Shown in pieces: positions 1 through 13,600 of a DNA stretch of 64,000 nt. The stretch is from assembly GCA_910591455.2 (NCBI GenBank), contig OU342822.1, positions 13,151,016-13,215,015 on the forward strand, in the 5' to 3' direction. The notes beneath the pieces are model-generated. The model did not search any database and had not been told where the DNA came from. It saw nothing but the letters and a program-made list of their open reading frames with translations. Position 1 is the first letter of the stretch. Every line of letters starts with the position of its first letter. This DNA is from Pholis gunnellus (lineage: Eukaryota > Chordata > Actinopteri > Perciformes > Pholidae). Position numbers and translations under genes: made by a program.

Positions 1-3000
1 TTGGTCAGCACTAGCTTCTGTATAGACGATGAAGAACAGGGATAAAGTGATAAACAAGCTTGTGTTGCCAAAAGGGAGAAGATAGATTCTTTCAAAAACT
101 GGATTTGGCTTGGTTGATGCTCAGGGCCAAGGGAGCTGTATTGTAAACAAACAGTTAAAGGAGGGCGTTTGTCTGGCTTCTTTCATTTAGGCAGAACCTT
201 CTGTCCCATTTGCAGCCGAGCCAATGTGGTGGTACATTTACTAATTACTATCACAGTTAAAGTTCCCAGTGAATATAATGTGTTAAAAACACTGGTATAA
301 ACCACAAAATAATGTTTTTAATATTAAGTATTTAAATCTATCTTTAATTCATACACTACGTTATAATTATATTAGGTTATAATTACCATAATGTTTATAC
401 TCCATACCAATATGTAAAACTCCAATTTCATAGTTACAGTGTTAATTGGACAACCATTTCTTATCCATATAAAGACTTTTGATGACAGTCACAATAACAT
501 GTATTAATGGAAAGACAACATCTTGTCGCTGCTAATTGCACAAAATCTCACAACAAACTACTTCATTTACTCTCTGAAACCCTCCCAGTTCCAGTTGTGT
601 ATGGCACATTTGTCACCAGTGGTGATTGTGTAATATTTGTTATCAATCTATCCGTAAGATTTAAAAAGTCCTCTCTATTTGACTTCTTTTGTAAAGGTGT
701 GTGGGAAAAATCACGGGTCAATCAAAATGGCCATACAGGCTTTGTATCCATAACGAAAGGCTGGCAAGACAGCTGGTGTCGTGCCCACATATCCACAAGG
801 TACGAGGTACGTAAAAACTGTAAAAGCACTCTGGTGCTCTTTAAAGGGGAAGTGACTCGTCCAGAATAAGCTGACAGAGCATGCGGTTTACCAGAAATCC
901 CTGACAGTGTCACATCCTGTGATTAACATTATTTTCTGATTCTGACGTATGATTCTTTGTCATGATTGGAGCAGTATAGAGATGATAACCTACATTATGT
1001 CACCAAGTAAAAGCATTTGCGTCACTGTCTGAGCAGTTGATGAGTGAGTACTTCTCCTACTTTGGCTGTGTTTGGTGTCAGACATCTATTAGGGTTTCAA
1101 CTGTTTGCCCAATTTTCTACTGCATGGCTCATTTCTTCATTTTAAAGCCAGACCTTCAGAGGCATTCAGTGCTCATAGACTGTGTGACAGCCTGCCAGAT
1201 AGAGTAGAGTCTCACAAGGTCAAGATTCACAACGTAACATGCACCTGGAGTTCAGTATCTGTGCCATGCTGTAAGATGTGATTCAGAAAGTGATATTACT
1301 TTATATTCAGGAATCCTGCCTTTGGGTTTTAACCAGGTGATTCTCTTCTACTCCACATGTGGATACTTTGCAAGCTCAAAGTCCCTCACTTTGATTTGAT
1401 TCACTTTGCTTTGCTGCTTTGGCTTCATTCAAACGAATGCTTCTTCAAAGTCAGAGAGACCTCAAATGACTCATCTGGGTTCTCGTAGATCAGTTGACTT
1501 TGTCAAGTGTGACATTTACGTGTGGTAGTTTGAGTTCATAGTGTGCTGCTCCCAGCATTTTTGAAATGCACTGTTGGTTGAATACAAAACTGATCAACCG
1601 TTATCGAACAAAACACGCAATAATTGATTCAAATGTGTTCATTGCTTCAAATGCGTCAGTTATGACTGCTATGGGTTGTCGTAAGGCATCATTGTCATCT
1701 ACAGCGCTAGTTTACCCTAACAATACAAGCATTGACATGGATCATTTTCTCATGAATTGTATGAGTCACTGCTGTTTCCTCTTTCCTTAACATTGGAAAT
1801 GATTAAGCTTTTCTTTTTCTTGTTCCACTAAGTATGTCTTTTATTTATGGCTTCTGCGCTGCACAGCCACCAGAGTCAACACTGCTCTGCTGGGTCATCA
1901 GTTTAGCGGTATACAGTATACACGGTGGCAACCACTAGTGTCCACAAATGACATGCTTACTGTCATCTTGAAGTCTCCCAACCCCTGCAAATGTATATGC
2001 ATATGTGTCCTCCCACTCCATTTCAGTAACCAAAATTTTAGGGGAGCAATAGGTCCACAAATTAGTCTCCCTTCCAAGTTTTAGTCTTTGGGCACCTGCA
2101 ATAACATAGCAACGGCACACAGCCTTTCTATTTATATCAAAAAGCTGTCTGACCATTGTTGATTCTCGAGTGACTGAGGGGTGATGTGGAGCAGGGCGTA
2201 GTGGGTGGAGACCCTGACCCTGAGCTTAACTTCCTTCTGTAATTAGGTAGATGAGTCGCGCTACAGGTCTTAACAGGGCCACTCCCTCACTCCAAATCAA
2301 AGGGTTTGGGTAACCACACACACATTTCACAGACAAACACACACATAAAAGCTTGTATGTAACCCGTACACGCTGACTTTGTTTGCATATGCTCTCTATT
2401 ATGGCACAAATGTTTTGCAAGGACTGTAACCATAGACGTGTGTCTAGTTTAACTGGGTGTGTTTCACACAGCTGGGTCAGGCAGAAGTTATGTAATTTTT
2501 CAATGTCATGAGATAGCTATCTGTCTGTCCAGCCGTTTGTGTTGAGTGTAAAAGCTATTCCTACAACAGCAAGCACACAACTTCATTCTCTCATTTACAT
2601 CTGCAGTATACACTGAAACTACAGCAGGATGTGGTTAAGGAGGAGAGAGTTTAGTCTTTACAGTTTTGGGAACCTGTAATCTGGTTCCACATACATAATA
2701 CATTCCAGTGCAACAGCTCCGTAACCTTCCATCTTCGCTTTGAGTCCTGTCCCACAGCAAAGCGAAGGCCCCTTGACTTCAACACTGCGCCTATCCTCTT
2801 GGCCGTATTGTCAATAGCCATTCCTGTGTGGTTTTCTGCTCCCACCTCAGCCTATTCTGGGATGTGCTCTTTCCTAAGCTCTACTTAGCTAGGTCGCCAA
2901 TTTCACAAAGCAAAAGAAATGGTCTATGCTCTAAATACATGTTTATGAAATTCCCAAACTATAGCATTCCTGAAGCAGGCCAACACCAAAGGGAAGATTC

Positions 3001-4215
3001 CAGAGCCTGAAGGAATTGTTGCGGGATGACGCCCAATGAGTTATTCCCGTACAAATGTAGAGATCTCTGTACACTGTACAGTTCTTTGGTTTGAATTGTC
3101 AATTAAATATTAATAAAATGCATGTCTTACAGACCAAAGCTATGTTTTCTCCACGCCAAAGAATATGTGTCCTGTGACAGTATTCTTTCTTTCTGCATTC
3201 AGTTGTTCTGATTCCTGACCTCTGAATTGTTTTCCACATCTCAATTAAAATGTGGAAAAACAACCGAGCTAATCAGAGCTTTGTAGACGAGTCATTCTTT
3301 CACAAACCCCCCCGGCTCAGCTAATGAGGTGACTAATTGATGTAGGTGGTAATTTCCTCGAACAAATTCCTGGACAGGGGCAGCGGCTATAGCCTTGTTT
3401 TCTCTTCTTTTCTTTTTGTGTTAAAAGTTTAATTGGATCCTTCTACTAGTGCAAATACAGGGTTCACAGTTAGTGTGCACAAACAGGAACAAGGATAGAG
3501 ATGTTTGATGGTGGCTTGCTGTTGTGTGAGTAGAGTTTTAGTTTTGTTGTCCTTAAATCTGTGGGGAAAATAGTGAGTGATTGGTTCCCTCAGCAGATTC
3601 ACAAGAATTAGATCCTGTTGTATTTTTTATTCATGCAGAAAATATGTTTGGCAATAATCACATTTACAGAGATTCACAATTTGTTCTGCCAAATCAATTA
3701 CATTGCTTAATAATATGACTGCTTCTCCAGTATTACTTACATGTGTTGTTCAGATTGATATGTGGAGATGTCTTGCTGTGCAGATCAGACACTTTTATTT
3801 GCTCCACAGTTTTTCTTAGTTTAGTGAAGACGGACCCTTTGAAAAGTTATTGTGGGAGTGGAAGTAACACTCACTTACAAAATGCTGTTGTTCCTAAATG
3901 GCACAGATTGTATACAGCAACAACAGTCTGCTTTGAAGGCTTTAAAAGCTTTCGATGTTTTTTGGTTCCTTTGTTTTTAAAGCCTTTCTAGGTATTATAG
4001 ACACACTTTTTTTAGAATTTACGGATCAAAACCCTTGATGCACTACTGATTTATGTTGTTCATCTTGCAGTATTGATTAGATAATGTACTTAGGGCTGGT
4101 TATGCAGCTGCTCTTAGCCAGAGGCGAGTACGTGGATCTTGTGACACAGTAATCCAATTATCCATTTAGCTACAGGCCCATGCATACCTACACTCCGGTT
4201 AGTTTCTCCTTTAAT

Positions 4216-4222
<7 letters not shown>

Positions 4223-4270
<48 letters not shown>
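4223..4270. repeat. AC dinucleotide microsatellite (about 24 units)
   Basis: This is an uninterrupted run of alternating A and C in the ust intron. It is likely length-polymorphic. No function is inferred. Confidence 0.95.
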
Positions 4271-4272
<2 letters not shown>

Positions 4273-4384
4273 CATACCATAAACATGTGGATGTTCAAAG
4301 ATGACACTGACCTTTGTTTAATTTGGGAATTATTCCTTCAAAGGAGCCCTTAGCCCTCTGCTACTTAGCTGTTTCTCCACTTGA

Positions 4385-4640
4385 CCAATCATGATGCGTG
4401 TATTCGTGTCGGCTTTGGGCTCGAGGACGGCGTGTCAAGTTTCTGCACGTGACATTCATAGTGTCTTTTCAAAATAAACTTCTGTGTTCACAGAAAAACG
4501 GTTTACATGCGCAACAAAACTACTTGGTTAGGTTTAGGAAAAGGTTGTGTTTTGGGTTAAAAGAAGTACGTTTGCTACATAAGATAACTCTGAGTAATGA
4601 CTAAACGTAAACCTGAGTTTGTCTGAACCCGTCCATCCTG
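4385..4640. repeat. Dispersed teleost repeat fragment
   Basis: The stretch with GTTCACAGAAAAACGG, followed by ACTACTTGGTTAGGTTTAGG and a GGGTTAAAA segment, resembles a high-copy non-coding repeat I recognise from percomorph genomes. Its class and exact borders cannot be set from one copy. A genome self-alignment would settle copy number and ends. Confidence 0.5.
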
Positions 4641-4734
4641 CCATGCCAAACACCCTGTGTTGACTTTCTTGCTAATAAAACTACTTCAGTTGCTCTGGCC
4701 GTCTAATAATGACACAGATGGGGTTTACATTGGA

Positions 4735-5045
4735 GTTAAATGAAATCCCAGTGCACACCGTACAGACGCAAAAGAGTGCCTCGCTGTGTAGTTATCACTG
4801 ACGAGCACAAGACAAACCAGAAAACATTAGTACGGTGTTGGCCTACCACAATCTGCCAGAACAGTTTCACTGATTTTACAAAAACTCTTATCGGCGAGAT
4901 TGAGCACCAGTCTTCCAAAAGAAATTCCCTCTTTTGGTGTTTTAGTGAAGGTGGAGGTTCCTATCTGCCATGTTGATGCAAAATGTCCTGTAGGCCCATG
5001 GGCGGGTTATGAGACAATGGACCCCTGGGCACAGACATGCAAAAG
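4735..5045. repeat. Second dispersed repeat fragment, probably a non-autonomous DNA element
   Basis: The motifs GGTGTTGGCCTACCACAATC, CTTCCAAAAGAAATTCCCTC and TTTGGTGTTTTAG, in this order, match my recollection of an abundant fish repeat that carries a GGTGTTGGGCCACCA-like core. The right end, CCCCTGGGCACAGACATGCA, may belong to a different element nested beside it. Open frames here (4740-4976, 4900-5127) are carried by the repeat and are not genes. Confidence 0.5.
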
Positions 5046-5759
5046 CGTTGTTCACAGTTGTTTTACAAGAACCTTAACCCTGGAGTTGTGTTGCCAATTA
5101 AAACCATTTTCCTCATCCTCGGGATGAATGGAGGCTTAATCCTTTTCCAGATCCACAATGGCACGCCTCTTTACCAGTTATACAAGACAGACTATTTCTT
5201 GTCCGGACCGGTTCAATAATCCACCCATGCATATAATAAGATTCCCATAATTTTCATACTTATCCAACCATTCAGAGAAACCCTTTATCCTGAAGGAGCA
5301 TCTGTATTTGTGTCATGTTAAGTAAATTATTAAATGCAGTGCTGTTTTTGAAGGTTATTCCTGTGTATTTGTAGGAACAGATGAAGCCGTGTAGGAGGCA
5401 GAATGAAGTCATAGTTATCAAACCATAGATTGATCAAGTAAACACTGAAAATATACAAAATGCAGCTGCCACAAAGTACAGGATAATGTTTTTGTGGCCT
5501 GTTTTGCAATTGACATATTTCTTGTTCAAGCCGATATATCTGAATTTCACTGACTTTTAACACTGGAGCAATTGGACAATGGGGTCGATGAAGTTATTTA
5601 TTAAGTTAATGTTCCTCTCTCTGTAGGGGGTGGGGGCGCAGGGCAGCTGTCAGCTTTAACAAGCATCGTTCCCTGGAAAACATTAGTTCCAATCCCTTAT
5701 CCGAAATGCTAATGAGAAGCACACACAGGAGGTGGAGAGGGGTTGGAGGTCGTGGTGGT

Positions 5760-5770
5760 GGGGGGGGGGG
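5760..5770. repeat. G11 run
   Basis: A pure run of 11 G follows a GGTCGTGGTGGTG segment. It is the shortest of several G/C homopolymers in the window. Confidence 0.85.
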
Positions 5771-6492
5771 CTGTTATCTATGATGGATGACAGAACAGAG
5801 ATGTTTGCCTCACCGCATCCTGCCATGACCTCAAATGCTGCAAACCTTCCTCAGCATTGCTCAGGAGAACTGCGTTAAGTCATGAAAGACGGACATCGCC
5901 ATATGCAAGATAGATCAAGTCTAAAAAAACACCCCGAAGGTGAGAATAGTGCAGCTGTGTCAGTAGTTACACATCCAGTTCCCGATGATTGAATGAGCCA
6001 CATCACACGTAGAAAGTCAGCCGGGTTCTACATTAACTTTAGCGTGTGAACGTGTTTGTGATATTGCAACAGAGCCAAACGGAGGCAGATTGGATCTTAG
6101 TGTCAGGCTAATTACTCAAAGCTTACACACCACTATCTTAAGTTTAAACAGCACTTACGAAGTCATGCAATGCACTTCCAGCACAAGCATGCAAAAGCAT
6201 AACACAAGTGTGTGCCAAGTGGGAACCTTTGGCTGGTTATAAACAGTGTGTGTTCATGCATCACGTCTTGCTATTTTCATCTGTGTGTCGGATCACATTT
6301 CTCAGACATAAGGAGAGATTGTGCTCTTGTGTAATATTTCTTCTCTTTATAGCCTTACACTCCCCCCCACGCTCTGCAATTTGTCATCCTCCCTCTCTCC
6401 TGGGCGAGCCACCTGAATGTTGTAAATGTGATGGGAAGCATTTGGTGAATCAAAGAAAAGGCCGCTGTCTGAAGCCAGGGCCTGGATTTGGA

Positions 6493-6494
<2 letters not shown>

Positions 6495-6525
<31 letters not shown>
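6495..6525. repeat. G31 homopolymer
   Basis: The sequence shows 31 consecutive G residues. Translated open frames across it (poly-Gly on +, poly-Pro on -) are artefacts of the run. Pure G tracts of this length can form quadruplexes and are hard to sequence, so the stated length may be inexact. Confidence 0.9.
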
Positions 6526-6528
<3 letters not shown>

Positions 6529-7284
6529 AAAAACAGGCACATATCCTAAGTGTGGGGGAGCCTTCAATGAGCTCCATTGTTTCCTCATAAAACAGCTTCA
6601 CGGTGTTCGATATACAGACATTGTAACTCTGTTTGTGACACCCTCAGTCTTAATGAAGAAGAGTTACGCTGTTTTCTGTGGGTTTTGTCGTGTTGGGGCG
6701 TGGGTTTTTAAGTGAAGTGCCACCTGTTGTTCAGTGCAGCCTCTGGGTGTGGCAAGGGGGGAACATGTGGAGAGGAACTAAAGTTAGATGAATCTGATTA
6801 ATGTGGGCACAGTAAAAAATAGCAATATCTACTCGGACCGTTTCAAGATACAAGAGAACAAAAACAAGTGAAGCTCATAAAAGAAACATGTCATAATTAT
6901 ATTCCAATAAAATGGCATTGAAGTTGACTTGTGTTACTAATTTTAAAAAAACGCTGTGAAACAAAGTTCATTTTAAGAGGGTGGGGAAATGCAATCTCGT
7001 CTGGTTTCCAAAGAGGAACATGGGAGAGTATCTTAAAAAAAACTTATTTTCATAAGGGAGTAATTGATACAGTTTATTCATTAAACACTGGTATCATTTC
7101 TGTACCGTGAATGAAAAAGCGAAATTGGTGCATCCTTAGTTATCATGCTGATGCAAAGTAGCTGATTTTGATGCCCAGTCATTCTTTTTAGTTCTGATAT
7201 TTGAGTCTTCTGGTCTCTGTGAATGGAAAGTGGTTACAAGATGTATGTCAGAATCCTAACACGTTAACTTTGTTGTCTCTGCAG

Positions 7285-7328
7285 GTGAATCCACATATCT
7301 GGATGACCACGGACCTCCTGCTCCAAGA
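7285..7328 (+). CDS. ust: ust exon 2
   Basis: The exon follows the acceptor TTGTCTCTGCAG and ends before the donor GTAAGT. It begins with two bases that complete a split codon and reads ESTYLDDHGPPAPR. That is the conserved luminal stem peptide just before the catalytic domain of UST (human: STYLDDHGPP). The exon is 44 nt and leaves phase 0 for the next exon. The first split codon needs one base from exon 1, outside the window. Confidence 0.92.
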
Positions 7329-7562
7329 GTAAGTCTTGCTCTTATCTCTATGTTATTTCCCATTACACCCCTTTTCCCCCTTTTTTTTTTTTTACTTTGA
7401 TTTCTTTCCTACCTCTCTTCCTCTCTCTGATGTGCTGCCCTGTGTTTCCAAGCCAGTTCAGTCCAGTCGGGATAAGGGTTAGGTCTGTGTGAATGATCTG
7501 CGTGCAAACTCTCTCTAAATACCAACTAGACCTGGCTTCGGTGCTACAGTAGTGCTCTGAAA

Positions 7563-7601
<39 letters not shown>

Positions 7602-10600
7602 GCGCTGACACAGAGGCCTTGTATTCATCCAGCTGCACGTCTGCATGACCATCTCTCCTCCATGCTCCGTCTTTCTCTCCCTGCCAACTCCTTTCTTCCT
7701 CTGTCTGCCCCTTGTTTATTATCTCCTTCTTGAATCAATCACCACCTTATTTTCACCTCATTTCTCACTTTTTTCGCTCCCCTATTCGTCATTCCTTTTT
7801 TCTCCCGTTCTGATTGAAGAGTCAGTGTTTTGTCCTGGTTTGGGCATAGCATTTAGCACGTAAACATTTGGTTACAGGTTAGTTTGCGGCGGATGTGAGC
7901 AGCTGTTCAGTTAGGTCACATCTGGGCTTTGTTTGTGAGTTATGCGTTTACTTTGAAAAGTCTGTTCTGGCCACCAAGCCAAACCAGGCAACCACAGCGC
8001 TTGTTACATACAGATCATCGTGAAACAAACTGGAGAAGTTGTTGGAATTTTCTTGATACCAGTTTTATTTTTGATCTGAAACAAACGTTTCTGTTTCAAT
8101 TACAAGCCCACAGTGCCGGTTTACTTTTTAAACACTGCCATTGCCAAGGATTCAATATTATATGGACTTGTAGAAATTTATTGGAAATGAAGTCTAATAA
8201 ATCAAAAATAGTTTCCACCATTTTGCATCGAAGATAAAGCTGAGAGTGCAACAGCTTGACAGTGTCCTGACACAATTTTCATTACTATGCAAACACAGAA
8301 GCGCTGGAATTCATTTTGACACATGACAAGTGTGATTTTAACGGAAGGGACTGAAAAAGATGAATTTACTTTATCTTTTTAATGAAAACATTTTCCTTTC
8401 TAAATGTTGTTTCGTAATTTAAGCAGACATTCATCACATCAAAGATGTGTGCTCAATATCACTCTGAGTTGATAAAACTGTTGACACAGCCATCTGGATC
8501 ACCTCCAGTTATTACTGTCGGCTCGCAAAAAAAGCTTTACGAGCAGCAACTTGTGTTTTATGGACTTTTGTGCCCCAGGTTGTATCCTCTCAGGCTTCCT
8601 ATAGTACTGGTTGACCTATCCTGAGACTGGTGTGGGTGCATCCCAAGTCTTTTAAATTGCATCATTTCCCTTCTTTGCGACTTCTCCTTACGTCTTTGTC
8701 GATCCCACTGGGGATTCTTCGAAAGAGAAGAAAGGAGGAAATACGTTTTTTAGAGAAATGAGACGTCTTTTCCTCAGCTTCTGATGACGGCTGATCCAGC
8801 TGTGACCATCTTTAACAGCTGTAGAAACTATTGATAACGTTTGTGTCTGCACACTAACACTACTTATAAAGGCAGTTATCCCTGCCAGAGCAGCAGTGTT
8901 TTCTGTCTGTAGCCTGTTACCTGTTCAACATAACACCTGCACATGAATAACAACAGGGCATTCTTTGTTTATACTGTGTGCTGTGTCCTGCTTAGAGGCA
9001 CGGGAATCATTACAGCAGGATGTTTATACTTGTTATTCATTATTGGCGTTCCTTAAAAGACTTTTGTGAAGGCTGCTCTCGTATGTCCTTGTTCATGGCT
9101 CCTTAGAGATGGCTCCTAGATCCTTTCTCCTCAAATTTAGGAAAAAGAGCTTTGAGACGGCCTTCAAGATGGTGGACCAGAACAACTTCCGGTTCAATCG
9201 AGGAGTGAGGAGATTTCAAATAAGAGACTCGAGCACCCTGGTGGAGCTTGTTGGGGCTCTACACGGCCTGAAGAGCTGCAGACACAAATCAGGGCTGAAA
9301 AAACTCCTGACATCTATATAATTTAATCTTTAATTTTAATTACAGTGAATTCTCTCCTAAAAAGAGCCAAGGCAGTAAAGGAGGTTTAGCAAAGATGCAA
9401 ATGCCACATTATCAACCAGTTAACTAAATGTGTAAATGAAATATTATAAAAGACGTATTGGGCTACTCTTTTTGTGGAAGGCCGACCAAGTTCCTGAAGT
9501 TTGAAATCAATAAACTATTAGTTTTTCATTCTGGTTGTATGACTTTGAAATTGAAGCTTTACAAACTTCATCCAGCTACCACACAGACAAGGCTGACTGA
9601 TTATACTTTAGCTGTTAACTTTGATTGATTCCATATATGTCGTCATCTCATCGCCCAGACAGATGATGCTAATGCCATGTCAGTGGCGAGCGCTACATCA
9701 ACCACATCTCTCATTATCTTTTGGTTGACGTCCTGCTGCAGCTGAGATTGATCTTCTATTTCAGCAGAGGTCGGTCGTATTGCAGCGTGTGCACACAGAG
9801 GTTCTGGTAAATGAAGGGAAAGATTAGAAATTTCAGCTGAAAGCTCAACGTGGATGAGAGCGTATGGAAAAACCACGCAGCTCTCAGAATAGAGTTATGA
9901 GTCTGTGTGTATGGAAACATGGCAAGAAATGTCATGTGTAAAATGTGTTTCTAATAATATCACTTTAATCACATTCACCATCATATTTTGTTCTCAATTC
10001 TTTAATTGCACTAAATATTAAAATAGCCGCAATGGCATGTTATATGGGCTTTGAAATTTAAAAAAAAGATTGATGAGATGAATTCTGATGCAAAGGAAGA
10101 AAAAGCAATAGTGAGGCTCAAATGTCTTTGAAGAGTTCCTAAAGATTTGAGTATGTTTGAGAAGTTTCGATGATGTTGTGATCCATATTTAGTGAAACCA
10201 GAAGGCAAAACAAGAGAGATTTGTTCTCAGAAATATTCTAATGCACAAACCAATGTTCTCGCAAGCTTGGCGGATTATTGGTTATTCAACCAAAGCATTC
10301 CGATCTTCATTTGTCACACACGTGAAGTTTCTGTATTCAACAAGTGCGAAGGAGCGTAAGGAGTCAAAGTTTCCCATTTGCTCTCCGCCATTGAAAATCC
10401 ATTCGTCTTAATTCTCATAAACATACTTGGATGGAAACGCCGCTGTCACAACTACTTAGAGCAGTGAGACTCCCTCGCTCCCTCTTCGGGTGGGAGTGGA
10501 GATGAATGGATAGATCATTAATTTACAGGAATCTTTACTGAGCCCTGACTGAAACCGTAACATGCTGTTCTCCACTCAGTTGTGGGATGAACAGTTGACG

Positions 10601-13600
10601 GTAGAGAGCAATGTACCCAGAGCCGGGCTAACTAAAAACAGCAGAGTGCAGGTTAGCGGTGACGTACTGCTGGTGTGTTATTCCAGGAACTGCAGCAGGA
10701 GGTCTGACATGTGACAAACCAGTACATGTTCTCAAAATCGCTGCTATGTGGATTGGAGGTAGCGGAAATGGGCGGTCAGGCCATGAGGCAGAGACGATAG
10801 TTTATGTGTGTTTGTTGAACCAATGTCACGCTTGAAAATGTCTCGAAAACAGGGTGAAGCGTTTTTAGGTTGTGGTGCGAGTGTGTGGGCAGGGTGTTAG
10901 AAATGAAAGGACACTGAGAAAGTAAGAGGAGAGAGAGCGGAAGAGACAGCGTGAAAGAGATTGAAAGGTGCAGGACTACTCATCTCCTCAATGTCTGCTT
11001 GATATTGGCCAAATACCACGACAACAGTCTGCCTCTCTGGAGTAGGAGCGCCCAGATCAGGCACGGTGGAAAACAGCTCTCTGTTATATAATACTTTTTT
11101 ACACCGTGGATCGACTATTGACAGAATCCCTTACTGGCAGACACTGCGAATATTTCTCACAGCATGCATCAGAAACCTTAGCTCCACAGAGTGGGAACAA
11201 CAATAGCACAAACTGAAAGGTCGCCCTTTCACTGCTGTCAGTGCCGACGGGAGATTCTGACTTTTGACGGCATCTCTGATGTTATTCTTGTGTTATACAA
11301 GGCCGGGCTGTTAGAGGTCTGACACAGTCATTTGTCATCATATCAGCGGGGAACGATGTCCTGCTAAACACTGCATGCATTTCATTCGGCTCATTATTGT
11401 GATAAGCTGAGAAGTCTTTAGTTACTTGGCAAACACTAAGGAATGTCGGACTGCTGTCCAAGAGAACCTCCTAACTGTTCAAAATATATTTCTCCTAACT
11501 GAGTAAAAATTGCAACTATTGATTAGTTTTTAGTGTTTGTTTTTCAAAACTATATCTGATAGATGAGATTGCTTTACGATATGTGACGACAAAGTTCCAG
11601 CAAGTGACACAAGCTGAAGCACGCCTGTCGACACACTTGTATAAGCTTGTACAAGCACAGATTTCATTTGTGACTTGTTTTTCCACTACTTTCTTACTCA
11701 TCCTGGGAAAAAACCCACGCATCTTATTTTCTAAATGTGTCAAACAGGTTCAGTCTCTAATGAAGTCGCCAAAACAATACTCTAATTCTGGGATTAACAA
11801 ACAGTTAGTGATGGCCTGTCATCAGACCGAACCTGTAATTAACCAGTGCACCCTCTTCATCTCTTTCTTTCTCCTTGACTCCTTTGCTGTCCATCCTGTT
11901 GTTACTTTCTCTTTCTTCTTTCTTGCCTCTGGCAAACATTAAAAGAGGCTCTCGCTGTTTTTACAAAGCCTGGGTGGGACTGCTGCTTTTGGAGGAAAGA
12001 CAAAATCAGCAAGTGTTGTGTTTGGCCCTGCTGAGCTCGATGGTGTGGACACTGCTGTAGGCAGCACTAGAGCTAAAGAGCCCCGAGATTTAACGAAAGA
12101 TTCATGATAATTTCACGTCGCAATGGAGAGTGGAAGAAGCTGTTGAGTCAGTCATTCAGCCAACTATCAAACTAGCCAATTTGTTCATAAACTAGCCAGC
12201 TCATTAGCCAGTGAGCTAGTTAATTTAGTCAGTCAGACTAGCTTCCAAAAACACAGTGTGTCAGATATCCAGAAACACCTCCTGGGAAATGCACAATCAC
12301 CATTCCAGACTGGGAATGCCGACAAGAATTTATCACAGCCGCATTTCCCCCCCCCCCCCCCATCTGATTTACAGGAACGCTTTATTCGAAGTGATGAGGA
12401 AGTAGGGTTTTCAAGGCAACACAGAACTGATCTGCCTCCGTTGTTTTTGTGGTAGATCTCTATCACATTTACTGGAAAAGAAATCTTCCAGATGGCTTTT
12501 AAGTGACCTGTCTCCCTCTGTCTCATTCTCTCCTTAATTCCTTTAACAGGCCCCAATTTTTTGGTCCCTCTTGTTCTCACTGGTACATTCGCTCGGATAG
12601 CCTTTATTCTTAAGGGGCCACTTGAGTAAACCTTGTAGGCCCTTCGGGATAATTGCCAAATTAGTGCATTCTTGCTGCCCTTGTGCTAAAATGAGTCTCA
12701 TGTTCAATACGCATGTCAGCCTCAACTTCCTCTTCCTTTGGAAGCAAAGATTTACTGTCACATGCCTCATTTCCACTTTATTTGAGTCTCTGAATCATGG
12801 CTGAGCTTCTTGTTTAATTGGTGAGTCATGAGGTGTGTACATGCGTGTGTGTGTGTGTGATAAAACACTACAGAGTTGCTTTGCAGTGAAGTCAGCAGAA
12901 TATCTGACTCATTGAGTTCAGCGGAGGAATAAGCATATGAAGAGAGAAGATGAAACCAAGCATGTCTGCTCTCAATCTGTGTGTGTGTGTGTGTGTGTGT
13001 GTTTCGTCAGTGAAAGGAAATACGTTGCAGGGTCAATTGAGTCCAGCCCCAGGGAGAGTAGATGTGAGAAACAGAAGGTCAAAGGTCAAAGGAAAAGAGG
13101 CTCCAGCCAGAGCTTAATGAATTTCCTTTTAGATTTATTTCACACTTGGTGTCTTTTTCCTTTAACATTTTTTATGGCCAGTTTTGTTCCACACACTGGT
13201 GCCCTAAAACATACAGATACATTCTATATAATCAGAAAACACATCAGTAAAAGTCATTTTGTAGCATCTTAACATACAACAAACAATATCTTCTTTAGCA
13301 TACAAGAAGAAACGGTTCAGCTCAATCTTTGTATCACTGTTTCTTTTTTCTTTCTTTCTCTTTATGTTTTTCTGTGTGTGTTTGCAGGTGCTCCCGTTCC
13401 CCAGCCAGGTGGTTTATAACCGCGTGGGGAAGTGCGGCAGCCGGACGGTGGTCATCTTGCTGAGATTGCTGGCTGAAGAACATCAGTTCAACCTGGTCTC
13501 CTCTGATATCCACAATAAAACACGCCTCACAAAACATGAACAGGTAAGATAAAGGAGATGATTTAAAGATTCGATCAAGGTGAAGAAACAGGGTCAGAGG

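Larger units (their letters stand above)
1..7284 (+). other. Intron of ust upstream of exon 2 (partial), repeat-rich, no coding exon seen
   Basis: No open frame here resembles the basic, signal-anchor-bearing N-terminus expected for ust exon 1, so that exon is taken to lie further upstream. The stretch holds an AC microsatellite (4223-4270), dispersed repeat fragments (about 4385-4640 and 4735-5045), and pure G runs at 5760-5770 and 6495-6525. The remainder looks like unremarkable AT-rich intron. Open frames such as 507-869 and 6208-6549 have no family resemblance and are probably chance. Confidence 0.7.
7329..13387 (+). other. ust intron 2 (6.06 kb)
   Basis: The donor is GTAAGT and the acceptor is TTTGCAG. 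The intron contains a T run (about 7380-7394), a CT/CA compound microsatellite (7566-7602), a C15 run (12347-12361), and short TG repeats near 12846-12859 and 12978-13001. A 70-residue open frame at 9109-9321 is described separately. I see no additional exon. Confidence 0.75.

Noticed and set aside
6208..6549. 113-residue frame ending in poly-Gly, and its antisense poly-Pro frames
   Set aside because: The length is due to the G31 run being read as Gly or Pro codons; there is no family resemblance and no splice signals.
7260..7290. Searching for ust exon 1 upstream of exon 2
   Set aside because: No in-window segment encodes a basic tail plus signal anchor ending in a split Gly codon with a donor; exon 1 is assumed to lie outside.
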